Shown here: positions 50,337 through 61,757 of the stretch, in pieces
How positions within the stretch are numbered: the stretch's first letter is position 1
How the letters are laid out: each line of letters starts with the position of its first letter
NCBI GenBank assembly: GCA_903772945.1
Contig: CAICTM010000114.1
Span: forward strand, 52,614-116,613
DNA length: 64,000 nt
Direction: 5' to 3'
Origin: Seminavis robusta
Lineage: Eukaryota; Bacillariophyta; Bacillariophyceae; Naviculales; Naviculaceae
Program-made: the position numbers and the translations under genes
The notes under the pieces: model-generated
Told to the model about the DNA's origin: nothing
Seen by the model: the letters and a program-made list of their open reading frames with translations, nothing else
Databases searched by the model: none

Positions 50337-51130
50337 TGAGGCATTTTGGTCTCAGCTGACCTCGGCAAGCATTGCCTGAGACCTGAACACACGACAGCTA
50401 GGTCTAGGAATTATTAGTTCTTGGAAGTTCCAATGACTATACTCCTAAGACGTTATGAAAGCCCGTCATCACTGTGGACTCACTAGCTAGTGACTGTACA
50501 TCGTAGTTGATTCTAGGACCCCCACAGCCAATGGAGTTGATCAATCGAGGTCGGCCTGCGTGGCACGTGTTAAATCCCGCGATAAAAGCTTGCCAGAGGC
50601 CAGTCTGTAAAATTCTGTTAACACTCCCTATCGTTGCGTGATTAGAAGTATGCACTCGTTAGATAGTGATGAAGATGTATTTCTAATGCGGCAACGATAG
50701 GTTGTAATGAAGGTTGTTTTCGGACAGGCTTCTGCGAAGCAAATAATCGCTCATTTTTCAAATAACCCGGAACCTTAAAACGTCTTTTTGTCATGTGACA
50801 ACGGTCAATTGTATCCAACCCTAGTTTCGATTTTGGATCCGTGATACATCTTATACCATGTGATACAGTAGAGAGGGTGTGCGATTTTTCTAAAGAGACG
50901 TAAACCATACGAGCCGACCGTTAATGCATCCTAAAGAGACAACCAACTGTTGGCTCTTGTTATCGACAGTCGATCCCATGAACCAATGGCTATGCCAATT
51001 GATGGAGTTTACCTCATTATTCGGCTTCCAGGAAAACAGAAAAGGTAAGCCGAAGCTATGCTGTTTTCTCCATTCGCTCTTGTTGTCTTCTTCTTGATCT
51101 AACTTGTTGTCCCCTTTTGTTGCATCCAAG
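50337..51130. other. Intergenic
   Basis: No supported gene; open frames on both strands are short and domain-free. Confidence 0.6.
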
Positions 51131-54108
51131 ATGATGAGTGCTTGCAGTTCAGGTAGCAGCGGCAGTGACCGGTCGTTGCGATCAAGGACGAAGACTGACT
51201 CACACGATGGACCCACTCCACTTGGGAAGAGCCTTCGAAACATCAAGTACTGTATTGACTTCCCTTTGCCCATTCAGCATACCTGTTCTGGTTGCAGCAA
51301 CTACCTCGCAAGTTCAAGCGGCCTTACCGATCCGGCTGGTCTCGAACGTCATCTGTCCCATACCAGCAAGCAATACCAGTGCAAGCAACTGTGGCTGTCC
51401 TCTTCCGAAACGTCCGACCACTACCATGCATCCGCTTCCACGGTGGTCCAAGATTATGTTCGAAACAACTTCCTTGTTGGATTGATCGATACTTAGTAGA
51501 TGCCACCCCCACTACCCATTCTTCTACCAAGCGGGCACTGGACACTGACGACAATGTCACACCTACGGACAGTACTGGCGAAGTGTGTACGGAAGACGTT
51601 CCTTCATCCAAGAAAGCCAAGTCGGATATCGCCCAACACCGGTACACTTTCTCCAGTCAAGGACAAGAGTTTACTGTCCGCATTCCCCTTTCCCATGAGA
51701 TCGTGCACAAGAACCAAATCTCACAATGGAAGAACTCGGAAGAAAAGATCAAGGAAATGCAACGTGGCTTCAACAAAACCCGCTTTGACACCACCGCCGG
51801 ATCGCATAAGATGAAAAGCATTTTGTCCATTGCACTGGCTAGCAACCGTCCCTTCCACTGTCCCAAGCGGCCATCATGATGCCTTGCTTTGTTGGTGCCT
51901 TCCTTGATGAATTCGGCGTCCTGGACAACGTTGATGTCACTCGATTCTCTAAGTCCTTCCCTTCAGAGTCCACGCTCCGAGATCTTCAATTCGATTGTCC
52001 GTGGAGAATACCATTGCCCTTGGCGAGCGCATCAAGAACAAGACTGTCTATTTGTCATGCACAAGGGAAACAAGAAGGGTGTCAGTCACTCGTGAAGATG
52101 TTCTTGGTTCGAAGTGGTGGCGTGGTTGTTCAATGTCTTGACATTGATGCAAGCGACGGACTGTCAGAGGATCATGCATTGGCACTGGTAGCATCATTCA
52201 AGAAAGTTGCTCTCAAGAGAGTACATGGATGCACTACTGACAGTGGAGGTGGTGGTACCACTGATGACTTGTACAAGAAGATGAAAGCGAAAGACTTGTG
52301 TTCCCCCATGAACTACCTTGTCTCTTATGCGCTATTCACAATCTTCAGTTGTCCCTCTCTGTTCCGGTCAAGGAGCTCATTGGGGAAGGTGGTTTGGACA
52401 AGAAGAACGCGATGCAGATGTTGCATTCCGTGTATGACTTGCAAGACAGTATGGATGCCGCGATGGGGAAGATGCATGTGGCTGAGGCTACTGTTTTTGT
52501 CCAAACCTACACGGACACCCCTTACATTGGTACTACAGTTGCGGACATACAGTTCCAGGAGAAGTGGGAAAAGGTGTTGCTGTTCTGTGACTTCGCTCCT
52601 CCTCAGAGAAGATGGCGAAGAAGTTCATCTTGATGATACCCAAACCAGTCATGACGCGATGGTGGACTGTTGGCGAAACTTCCCGTGTCACAATGGAGAA
52701 CTATCTTGTTCTCTTCCGCATCAGTCAGCAGGCCATTAACTGTTCCTCTACCAGCGATGGCAAGTCCAACAAGATTGCGTCCGGTCTACAGGCGCTCATG
52801 TGTGAGCAGGAGGTATTCTCGGACATGACACTCATTGTTGACTTCCACGGCTCTTACTTGTGCCCTAACTTCAAGTGGTTACAGGTGTCCAAAGACTTGA
52901 GCGGCGTTGAAGGCTTCCAGACACACAGATGTTGGTCCGCTACTACATCATTGAGGAGGACTTGCTGCAACTGAAGAAGACATTGGAAGCGCCCTTACCA
53001 ACGATGGATTTGCCTTGTTCCACCATGGCCTACAGAAGTGTCCAGCCCACCTTCGCCAGTACCAGAGCACCAAGGCACAACGTTTCGTTGACTTGGCATT
53101 AAGGTCTGTGCACAAACACTTTGTCCGATGGTCCAACCCATCTCTTCTTCCAGCCGGACTACTTGCAGAGCGGCCATTGGCAGAGGTTGTGGCAACTGTC
53201 ATGTTGAAGAAGGAGGAATTCACTGTGTCCGGGATGTCATGGATGTACTCAGAAGTACATGAGCGGCACATCAAGCTATCACAGTTCTATGACTTTGTGA
53301 AAAGAGTGGTTGGAAACCAAGATGGGATTACTTATGCGCCTATGTCTACCTACATCGCGGAGATGATGATGTCCCCTGACCATGACATTGACTTGCGCGA
53401 TGACCAAGAGCCCGACGCCTATTGTCTCTTCATGAAGAACACCTATCTACCGCTTGCATGCCATACACAGTTTGTTGAAGTTGGAGTCAAGGAGGCAAAG
53501 AATGTCTCCACTACTGACCGGTCGGAACAGTTGAGAAGCGCCTATGCCATCACAGAGCAGCCAACTACCTTCCCATCGGCAACTTGAAGACGATTGGAGC
53601 CACCAAGAAAACAGAAGAACTTCTTCGTGCTGCCAAGAAACATTCTGAGAGTGTTACGGAATTGCAGAAAAACCTGGGCCATGATGTCTACACGGCCCGT
53701 CAAACTGAACTCTCCTCTGTCATGCGCAACAAGCACTTCAAGCATGAGCGCATGAAGTCCTGCAAGAACAAGCCATGCCAAGATCAACAAGAACAAGAAG
53801 GAAAACAAGAAGCAAAGAGGTGGTGTGTGGTGCGAACTGCAAACATGATGGATCTTACTTTATATTCCTCTATGAGGAAGGACAAGCACATGATCCCTCT
53901 CAAGGAGGAGCTCTTGTTCCGCGGCTTCAAGGAAGAGGACATTGATGGGTGGAAGGTCAGGGAGCGCACCAAGAAGGTCAAAGAGCATGAATTGGAGAGA
54001 GTGGAAGAACTCAAAGCAACATGTCTGCTGCTCAAACCGGCTTCAAGATCCTTTCTGGTGCCATTTTCGACAATTCTAAGCAGGATCCCCTTTCATATGG
54101 GTAAGTGA
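51131..54108 (+). pseudogene. Transposase-like gene with multiple frameshifts
   Basis: A single long protein is spread over at least six overlapping frames (from about 51292, 51876, 52298, 52612, 53015 and 53584). Pieces in order: a basic and disordered head; LGERIKNKTVYLSC; CLDIDASDGLSEDHALALV; VHGCTTDSGGGG (a likely catalytic Asp); LLCAIHNLQLSL; VMTRWWTVGE; LPLACHTQFVEVGVKEAKNVS; and a basic K/Q-rich tail. The D...CxxHxLQL...RWW order is reminiscent of RNase H-fold transposases such as hAT, but I cannot assign a superfamily with confidence. Too many frame breaks for an active gene. Confidence 0.55.
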
Positions 54109-54803
54109 AGGCATCCTTGTCGCAACAGCAACAAACGCATCACCAACACTCACGAAACTTGTTTTTGCTCATGGTCGGCACAAACTGTGTCAATATTTCT
54201 GATTTTCAAACTGGCTGCCATGTCCTCTCTGTTGCCATTTACCTCAATGTCTCACCAGGGTCACTCCGGCATACACTTTGTGGTCCTCTTTTGGCTTGTT
54301 CTCTATGGCGAGGAGCTTCCAATGTGTCCCAACAGGCAAAAGTCCGCTTTTGGGTGACACATGTGCTGCGCCACAACAGGCCAAAAATGGATTTTCACTT
54401 CTTCCTATTGCATATTCACTAAAACAAACCAGGTGCGCATGACCGCGACCATGGTGCGGAGTTACAAATACATGGTGGTCCTTATCAGTTTTAACACTCT
54501 ACATAGCCAACTTCGCCATATTCTGTTGCTTTGTCATGGTCGGTCTTTTTTTTGTTGTCGGAATGGCGGCAGCCGTTGTTTTTCTGACATCCAGAAGTTT
54601 GTACCAGGCCTACGCGCGACGCGCCTAGAACGATCGTCACCCAGTGAAAATTGATGCAATCACGGGACTGTGGGGGTCCTAGATTCAACAACCATGATCA
54701 TTTTCTACTAGCTAGCTAGCTAGAGTAGTAGTCCAGTACACCCCCAAACAGGAGGAAATTCTTCCGATTGATTAGCGGACTAACACGACGATGCCGACTC
54801 TAA
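54109..54803. other. Intergenic left of the Harbinger element
   Basis: No supported gene. A CTAG run (about 54706-54722) lies 80 bp outside the transposon's left end. The last three bases (54801-54803, TAA) are the left target duplication. Confidence 0.6.
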
Positions 54804-54823
54804 GGCTCAGTCCCAACAACTTT
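54804..54823 (+). repeat. Left TIR of Harbinger element
   Basis: GGCTCAGTCCCAACAACTTT, preceded by the TAA target duplication. Confidence 0.85.
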
Positions 54824-55041
54824 TTGGCCACCACCGAATTCGGACTTTGGGAGGCCATTTCCATGAGGCCCCAAATGAATTCCCATTTTACGTCACCAAC
54901 TACTGACTGGCTAAATCGGAGTTTGGGACTCCCACCACCGCCAAGTGCCAAGGGATTCCCAATGCGATCCAATTGCATGCCAACCTGCTTGCTTTCTTGT
55001 TGATTGTTGAATGTTTTGGTTGATTGTTGACTTCGCCAACC

Positions 55042-56169
55042 ATGACACAAGAAGTAAAATTAGACAATGTTTATCTGTTCGGCTGTTATTCTCTTGACAT
55101 TGGTCTTACCTTTTCTGTTGTCCACGGAATGGGTCATACTGATGTCTACCGCTCAGTCTGGAAGACAGTAGATGCGGTGAACAAATGCCCGCAGCTTGAC
55201 CTCTCTTATCCATCCAGTCATGAAGAACAACAAACCATCGCCGACGGCTTCAACAAACTGAGCCGTGGAGTCTTCCACTGTTGTTCTGGCGCAGTGGATG
55301 GAATTCTCATCTGGACAGAAAGGCCAAGCGAAGAGAGTTGTGAGATGGCAGAGTGTGGTCCGAAGAAGTTTTTTTGTAGAAGGAAAAAGAAATATGGGCT
55401 CAACATGCAAGCCACATGCGATGCTCACCGACGGTTTCTTGACATCAATGTGTCTCATCCTGGATCAACCTCTGATTATCTCGCCTGGACGTCCTGCAAG
55501 CTGCACCACCAGATTGAAAAGGAAGGATTCATGAAAAAGGGACTGTGCATCTTTGGAGATAATGCATACGTGAATACCCCCACCATATGGCAAACTCCAT
55601 ACAAGGCCGTCGGAGATGGACCCAAAGATGCATACAACTACTTCCACTCCAACGTTAGGATCACAATCGAATGTGCTTTTGGCATGCTGGTGCGCCGCTG
55701 GGGGATATTGTTGCGAGCATTCCCTACCTCCATCACAATCGCCAAAGTGACAGCAGTTGTCCGCTGCCTCTGTCGCCTGCACAACTTTTGCATCAACGAG
55801 AGATTGGAGAGGGATCAGTTAGAAAATGATGGAACGCCAATTTCCCAAGTAGATTCTCCATCCCAAGAGGAACGTACCTTGGATATGGCCGAACGCCTCG
55901 CCAGCGATGACATGAACATTGTTGTGGGCGAGGGAGGCATACTGACTGAACCGGCGGCTGGTGATGAGGAGTACCGGCCTGAGGGACTGCTTCATGGTGG
56001 AGAACATTTCGATGACATAAGTTATTGGACTCGTGTCGGATCGAATCGCCATTTTTGTGAAGATCTTCCGCGTGAGAGGATGCTTGACACTGTCCAACGC
56101 CTTGGATTGCAGCGATCCACTCCCAGGAACTGGATCGGAAAGACACCTGCGCGCTCATACAAATCTTAG
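55042..56169 (+). CDS. Harbinger transposase (DDE_Tnp_4 type)
   Basis: 375 aa from the ATG at 55042. Motifs: HTDVYRSVWKTVDAVN (helical N-terminal part), CCSGAVDGILIW (D86), a long insertion with NMQATCDAHRRFLDI, IFGDNAYVN (D173) and ITIECAFGMLVRRWGIL (E210), the complete DDE triad of the superfamily. The tail is acidic, then basic. The enzyme cuts and pastes the element and needs the Myb-like partner for nuclear import and TIR binding in characterised relatives. The N-terminal helix-turn-helix seems short; a small upstream exon between the TIR and 55042 is possible. Catalytically it looks intact. Confidence 0.9.
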   Translation: MTQEVKLDNVYLFGCYSLDIGLTFSVVHGMGHTDVYRSVWKTVDAVNKCPQLDLSYPSSHEEQQTIADGFNKLSRGVFHCCSGAVDGILIWTERPSEESCEMAECGPKKFFCRRKKKYGLNMQATCDAHRRFLDINVSHPGSTSDYLAWTSCKLHHQIEKEGFMKKGLCIFGDNAYVNTPTIWQTPYKAVGDGPKDAYNYFHSNVRITIECAFGMLVRRWGILLRAFPTSITIAKVTAVVRCLCRLHNFCINERLERDQLENDGTPISQVDSPSQEERTLDMAERLASDDMNIVVGEGGILTEPAAGDEEYRPEGLLHGGEHFDDISYWTRVGSNRHFCEDLPRERMLDTVQRLGLQRSTPRNWIGKTPARSYKS

Positions 56170-56577
56170 TTGCAGTAGATAAAACATTACTTAGCACATG
56201 ATGGCAGATATATATTCTTTGAATGTAGCATTGGCCGGGCTCTCGCAAGATCTCTCCTCAACGACTCTCCAAATTGGATAGAGGAAAAACTGCGATTGAT
56301 GGATTGGCGATGTTTGACGACAAGTTGGATGGTGCTTCTAAGTCTACAAATCTAAAAACCTAAATCCATGTATGTTTCCAAAACGTTTCAAACTATCGCA
56401 ATTTATCACTCGCACAAATGCCGATTGAGTATCGACCTTACTTTGACAGCGGTGGCAGGCGCCAACAGTCGAATCTTGTAATGAGAGAAGCAATGGCTTA
56501 CTCACTTCCATGTCAACAACAGCAAACACCACCTACTGCGCTTTTTCCTCCATCAACCATCACAATGACCATGGCCT

Positions 56578-58186
56578 CTAGTTGTTTTCATCGTCATCAT
56601 CATCATCGTCCTCACTGTCGTCGGAGTCAAGTGCAGCTCTGGCTGCGGCACTAGCAACAACAGCCTTCTTCTTCTTCTTTGGAGGATTCAGCGATTCTTC
56701 GATGGCCAAACTGTTCAAGCATTCCTTAACAGCCTCAACTTGAGCTTCGAGATAACTGACTCTACCCATCCACAGATTGCTCAGTTCGATGCTGGTGACC
56801 TCCATGACTCTGAGTTGAGCCTCGAAAAGCTTTTCCTGCGTCTCACGGAGTTCCTTGAAAATGGCAGCGCGGGACATTGTGTGCATAGCAAGACTCATCT
56901 TTGCGCGGAAGAATCCAAGTGCCCTCTCATCGGTCCTCCTTTTGCGTGCAGCACTAGCCTGGTCAGTTCCAGCAACAGAAGAGCAAGCTTCAGAAGATGC
57001 GGCTGCCGATTCAGCGATGACACACATCACATTCTTCAGGACTTCCTGCTCATCTGACACATGCCAAAGATAAAGCACGTGTTCCTTGGTCTGCGTGTCC
57101 AAGAAGTTGGCTCTGTTGTCACCGCACTCCATCTCCTCTTCTCCACAATGACCAAACAGATCATCTCCTTCATGGCGTTGACCGAATCCGTTTCCACTGA
57201 GTTCCCACTTGGCGATTATCTTGATCAGTTTGGCTCGGCAGTCACCCCAACGGCGCTTCACTTCATCAGCCGTCACAGGTCCCGGCATGTTCTCAAAACA
57301 ACAGTCAAGCACGTCAGCGAAGGTGGTATGTAAGTCAGGCAAGCACTGAGAGAACACATCCTTGTGTGCATCATTGAACAGACGGGCACAAGCCTCAAAG
57401 ACTGTCCTCTCAGGCCTGTTAGCAGAATTGCGAGCGTCTAACTCATCTCTATCTCCTACACGTTGCATCTCCAGGAACAGAGGCCTGATCTCATCGCTCA
57501 ACATGCACTCGATGAGACGAATGTATGGTTCCACGGAGATCCAGGCGGCAGCTTTGTCCTTCTTATCTCCCTGCTTTTCAAGATTCACTTTGTTGATCAA
57601 ATCAAAGAGCTTCTTTTCTTCGCAGACAATGAAGGCGCAATCAGTTGGATTCGAGATTGGGTGACTCTGCAACCAAAAGAACACACTTCTTCCTTTCCCA
57701 ATAGACACATTTGGGCTCTGCAATACCATCACAGTAGCTGCGGCGTTTGATTTCCTCCACCATATGTCTCTGGGTTGGTGTTACCTTTTTCTTCAACTTC
57801 ATGGAACGGTATGGCTCAAGTTCAACGTTGCCAATCTCACGTAAGTCAGACGTCTTCAGACCAATTCCCATTGACATCAGTTCTGCGTTATTCTCACCAC
57901 TGCACTTGTAATACCTCTCAGCTGGACCAACAATTTCGGCCGATGGATGCACTGCTCCTAATTCAGCGAAAGGAATATCCGAAAAGGCACGCGGCATGGC
58001 AGGGGAATCTTCAACTGGAGGCGCCATGGTACTACTATCTTCAACAAATGTCGAGCTTTCTAACAATGATGCTTCTCTCTCTCTTCTCAACACAGCACCG
58101 AAACCTACTGAGCTAAACTGGTGCACAAGCCGCTTCGGTTTAAGACCAAAGCGGTAGGGGTAGGTGGCTGGCTTTGTTCGGACCAT
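56578..58186 (-). CDS. Harbinger-associated Myb/SANT-like protein (probably 2 exons)
   Basis: The ATG at 58186 begins MVRTKPATYPYRFGLKPKRL, and this frame is open to 57641. The second frame (57732 to 56578) carries the main body: PTDCAFIVCEEKK, then VTADEVKRRWGDCRAKLIKIIAKWELSG, which has the spaced aromatic pattern of a Myb/SANT or MADF domain, and a coiled coil (ELRETQEKLFEAQLRVMEV). A KKKKK nuclear signal and a D/E-rich end close it. The frames differ, so an intron ending at TTGCAG near 57670 is likely; the donor is not certain (a phase-correct GT lies about 95 nt upstream). Convergent with the transposase and inside the same TIRs. Confidence 0.7.
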
Positions 58187-58514
58187 GCCTTAAGGTATTG
58201 GTTGTTGTATTGGTTGTGGTTGCAATGCCATTGTGGTACCATGGTCGGCTAACGTTGTCATTGTGTCATTGTGTCTTTGCCGCCTATTTTGGTACTTTTC
58301 TTCCAGAAGGTTCCCAGAAAGGATCCAAAGTTGGGTTTGGCTGGGCCAATCAGATGCACTCTCTCTCAAAGAGCCGAATTCGGCCACCTGCAAACCAAGA
58401 AAAAAGTTTTTTGCAGGAAGACGAATTCGGTTGGCCTGCAAAAGCCTCTTTTGGGCGACCCTCTGGACACGTAAGTGCCAAAAAAGCCCCAATTTCCGAA
58501 TCCACCTTGCATTC

Positions 58515-58534
58515 AAAGTTGTTGAAACTGAGCC
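58515..58534 (-). repeat. Right TIR of Harbinger element
   Basis: AAAGTTGTTGAAACTGAGCC on the plus strand, complementary to the left end at 18 of 20 positions, followed by TAA at 58535-58537. Confidence 0.85.
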
Positions 58535-58946
58535 TAACAGGCGATGGACGCTCAGGTGGAATTATCCATTTCGACAGACCATTCGATAACTTCGAATAAT
58601 CGAAATAAAATAATATTTAATTTGACAACGGATGAGTGACTCAGTCTACGTCGTCCGTACACTATCTTAGAAAATTCCATCAAAAGCAACTACCTCTACC
58701 TCCGTCCTCCCTCCACAACTACCCTCAGAATCGAATAGTTTAAGGACAATCAACTTCACCACTTGGGAATCGTCTCGGTACACCAGCTTGTTCATGGCAT
58801 CCAATGTAAACTTCGCCAAATTGTCAATGTCAGGAGCCATGACATGAACCAAAGGCATCTGAGCCTTAAGCTCGTTGGAGCTGTTATTACCTTTGAAATG
58901 GGTGTTTGCCCTTGCTTCCGGGTGTGTAGAAAAACCCATTCCTACC

Positions 58947-58964
58947 AAACCTTGGACGCGCCTT
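58947..58964 (-). repeat. Target-site duplication, left copy
   Basis: AAACCTTGGACGCGCCTT, identical to 61740-61757; encodes KARPRF of the RusA-like gene on the minus strand. Confidence 0.9.
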
Positions 58965-61739
58965 ACTTTTTCAAGGGAAGCCGAAAACCGAAGCGCTTCC
59001 CCTCTGGATCTGTCACTACAAGAACAACAACACTAATAGCAACACAACCAATCGGTCATACCTATACCTATACCATTACACTACCTATTAGCACCATTAG
59101 AAGCATTGAAACGAAGCGAAAGGACCTCAGGAAGCTTGTTATCTGTTATTTCGTTGAAGAGTACTGTTTTACTATAGGAATCCACTCAACGTCATCACGG
59201 AAAACATAACATCCTTTTCCTCTCTTTACAACCTCTTCAAGCCGAAACGGATCGATACCTCCCATCTCCTATCAAGCGCACCTCTCCTATCAAGCGACTA
59301 TCAAAGCGGCCTTCCCCGGTTAGATTAGAAAGCCATCCCAATTGAAATCCTACGAGATCGGGCGGTTTTCTATTCTCGACCGCGCTACGGCCAAGTTGGA
59401 AGAATTTGAACACCAGAAGAAGTCACCGGTCTTCCCCAGCACAGCACAGAAAAAAATTCCCCATATCTATTTGGTTGTTTTCTCAGCTACGCTCCTGCGG
59501 CCATCGATCCCATTGTCGGCCGATCCTCTTCTTCGATCGAACGACCTCCGCAACAACAAACAGGCTCGGTTAACCTACCCTAGCCTACTCTATCGAACTC
59601 CATAAGGCACTGACTCATTCGAATCTTCAATCGCGAATTCGAATCGATCTTATCGAATCGATCCTCGAATCCAAGACTCCACCTCCGTGAATCGATCGAT
59701 CTTCCCGCGACCGTACCTCTTCCCGTACCTCTTCCTCCGTCACGAACACAGCCTCTATCATCAAGAAGACTTCACGACATACCTGCAGTGACCACCAAGA
59801 AGAGAATTACACCTGTATTCTTACTTTCTCAACGGCCACTGTGGTTTCTCCCGACGTCCTTGTTGGAACTGATCCTACTGATCCACCAGTCCTATCCCTA
59901 TAAGACTGATTGACTGATCGCACCTGCTACTGTTACCACTCCTCCATTGTAATCTCCTCCCAAAAGGAACAACAAAACAACAACAGATTCTGTAAGGATG
60001 AGTTCTTGTATCTCGGCTTGGTGCATTTGATGTTTCGAGCCCCTCCCTGGGATACCAGCTCCTCTCCAAAGGATCTCACCCCCACAAGACAACTACAAAA
60101 GCTGCCCCTCTAGCGTGTTTGCTAGTATTTGTGCAACACTCCTATGTGAACCAGCCACCTCTCTGCTACTGCACCTGACTCTCCTACTGAACTTAAGGAA
60201 CTCCAAAGGATTGAGCCCAGGACAGAACTGCAGCGTGTGTGTGCATAGATATTAAAACATAACTGACTCTTCTCTCCCTCATTGATTGTTGAGTGACTCT
60301 CCAGTGACTTTCCACAGTTCCACCTGAATCGGTACCCTCTCCACATCTTGGCTTGACTCTCTGTTGCATTGTCATCCCTTGCAACAGATTGAGTACCAGC
60401 CTCTGAGACAACACAGTGTCATCCATCAGTAACACAGCCCCATCAACCAACAACACCCCTTGATACCCCCACCACTGCTCTACTGGCATATGCGTGACTT
60501 CTCCAGTTTTCCTGAAAGAATCCCTAACAGCCTTTGGCTCTATACCATCTTCTCCTCAGGTAGTGGTATACCTGCACAGACTTGGCCACAGCTTTGATCC
60601 ACGGCAACAACAACCAACAACTTGATATAAACCTTGATTACCAGTGCCTCAGTGCATTGCCCCTTGAATACACCCTTCTACATCATCAATCTGCCCACTC
60701 ACAAGCAACCTCCATTGCTTGAGTTGAAGCAACGACACTACAGTCAATACTCCAGGATTCACAACCCTCCCACCAACCCATACACCCCACCATGACTTCC
60801 CCCTGTCTACCCACTACTCCACTCAAACCAAGTCCTCCCAGACATCCCCCCATCCCACACTTCACCAACCAACCACATCCACAATCCTCCGCAGACTACA
60901 CAACACCACTCCCGATGATCAGCCAACAGCTCCTTAGAGATGCAGCCATCTTGAGGATCACACCCTTCCGAATTCCACCCTACCCTATCAGGGAGGATGC
61001 CTTTGTTCTCACCCTTGAACAGAGGCACGCCTCTATCCTACAACACACCATCAACCATGCTACATCCCAACTTCCTACAACAACACTCCAACCCCAACAG
61101 GATCCCCCTCCTGCCCCTGCCCAGCCCACCTCCAGTGCCCCCTATCCTCCCTTCTATTGACTCAACAACCCCCCGAACAGCCCACAACACTCCAGCAGCC
61201 ACTGTGCCTCCCTCCTTGGGAACCACACACTGCCAGTGTGTCATTTGACCCCATCTTCTGCCTGCTTGTTGGCCTCTATCTTACAATTTTTGCATTGGAT
61301 GGTTACACCCTGCTCTGGTCCAGCCTGAGGAGTACCACTCCTACGGGCTCTGCTGGCATTTTGCCTTGCATGCCAAGGCCCTTGCCACAGCTGGGACCTG
61401 ATCACCCAGACACACTTACTGGCGAGCACTCTTTGGTTCTGGCAATCTAACTGGTCCTCACGTCCCTTTGGTGATAATGTTCAATACCGACAAAAATCCT
61501 GTGTAAGCCCTGTAACCCAGGTTTTCGCTGCAGGTTCCCTATCAATGTGCTCACCCCCTACCCAGGGCATCTGTCTACTTGGTGCTGGCTCCACGTTGGC
61601 CAGTGTGATGAGGCCATGTTGATTGGGCAAATAAGTAGATGACGACTCAGCTAGGTGGGGGCTTCCCCACCAATTGCCCGCGTCACAAAAGCCACTCCGT
61701 GGCCATAGTTTGTTAAACTAACGAGTATTTTACACCCTG
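58965..61739. mobile_element. Insertion in the RusA-like gene, C-rich and G-poor
   Basis: 2,775 bp bounded by the 18-bp duplication. From about 59,700 to 61,200 the plus strand is markedly rich in C, T and A and poor in G. No inverted or long terminal repeats are visible. No reverse transcriptase or transposase motif was found. The only sizeable frame is a proline-rich ORF at 60792-61160. A target duplication this long is most often left by non-LTR retrotransposons, so a 5'- or internally deleted LINE-type element is the best guess, although no poly(A) tail is evident at either end. Confidence 0.6.
60792..61160 (+). CDS. Proline-rich ORF inside the insertion
   Basis: 122 aa from an ATG at 60792. 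P, T, S and Q make up most of the sequence, with one charged helix (QQLLRDAAILRITPFRIPP, then REDAFVLTLEQRHASILQH). It could be a gag/ORF1-like remnant of the inserted element, or simply an open frame favoured by the C-rich composition. Confidence 0.3.
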   Translation: MTSPCLPTTPLKPSPPRHPPIPHFTNQPHPQSSADYTTPLPMISQQLLRDAAILRITPFRIPPYPIREDAFVLTLEQRHASILQHTINHATSQLPTTTLQPQQDPPPAPAQPTSSAPYPPFY

Positions 61740-61757
61740 AAACCTTGGACGCGCCTT
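61740..61757 (-). repeat. Target-site duplication, right copy
   Basis: Identical to 58947-58964; joins in frame to the RusA N-terminal codons. Confidence 0.9.

Larger units (their letters stand above)
54804..58534 (+). mobile_element. Complete PIF/Harbinger DNA transposon
   Basis: The ends are inverted: left GGCTCAGTCCCAACAACTTT, right (complement) GGCTCAGTTTCAACAACTTT, 18 of 20 matching. Both are flanked by TAA (54801-54803 and 58535-58537), the three-base target duplication typical of PIF/Harbinger. Inside are the two proteins expected of the superfamily, a DDE transposase (plus) and a Myb/SANT-like protein (minus), in convergent orientation. Subterminal palindromes CCGAATTCGG occur at 54834-54843 and 58374-58383, and a variant at 58421-58430, possible transposase-binding sites. 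Length 3,731 bp. Confidence 0.9.

Noticed and set aside
50890-51273. 127-codon minus-strand frame
   Set aside because: Antisense to the head of the transposase-like pseudogene, with no recognisable motif.
57641-57760. 60-nt intron from GTATTG to TTGCAG in the Myb-like gene
   Set aside because: Splicing there leads straight to a TGA; the phase is wrong, so a different donor must be used.
61380-61450. GPDHPDTL word resembling a kinesin-light-chain TPR repeat
   Set aside because: Only one unit, without the flanking helices; most likely coincidence in C-rich sequence.
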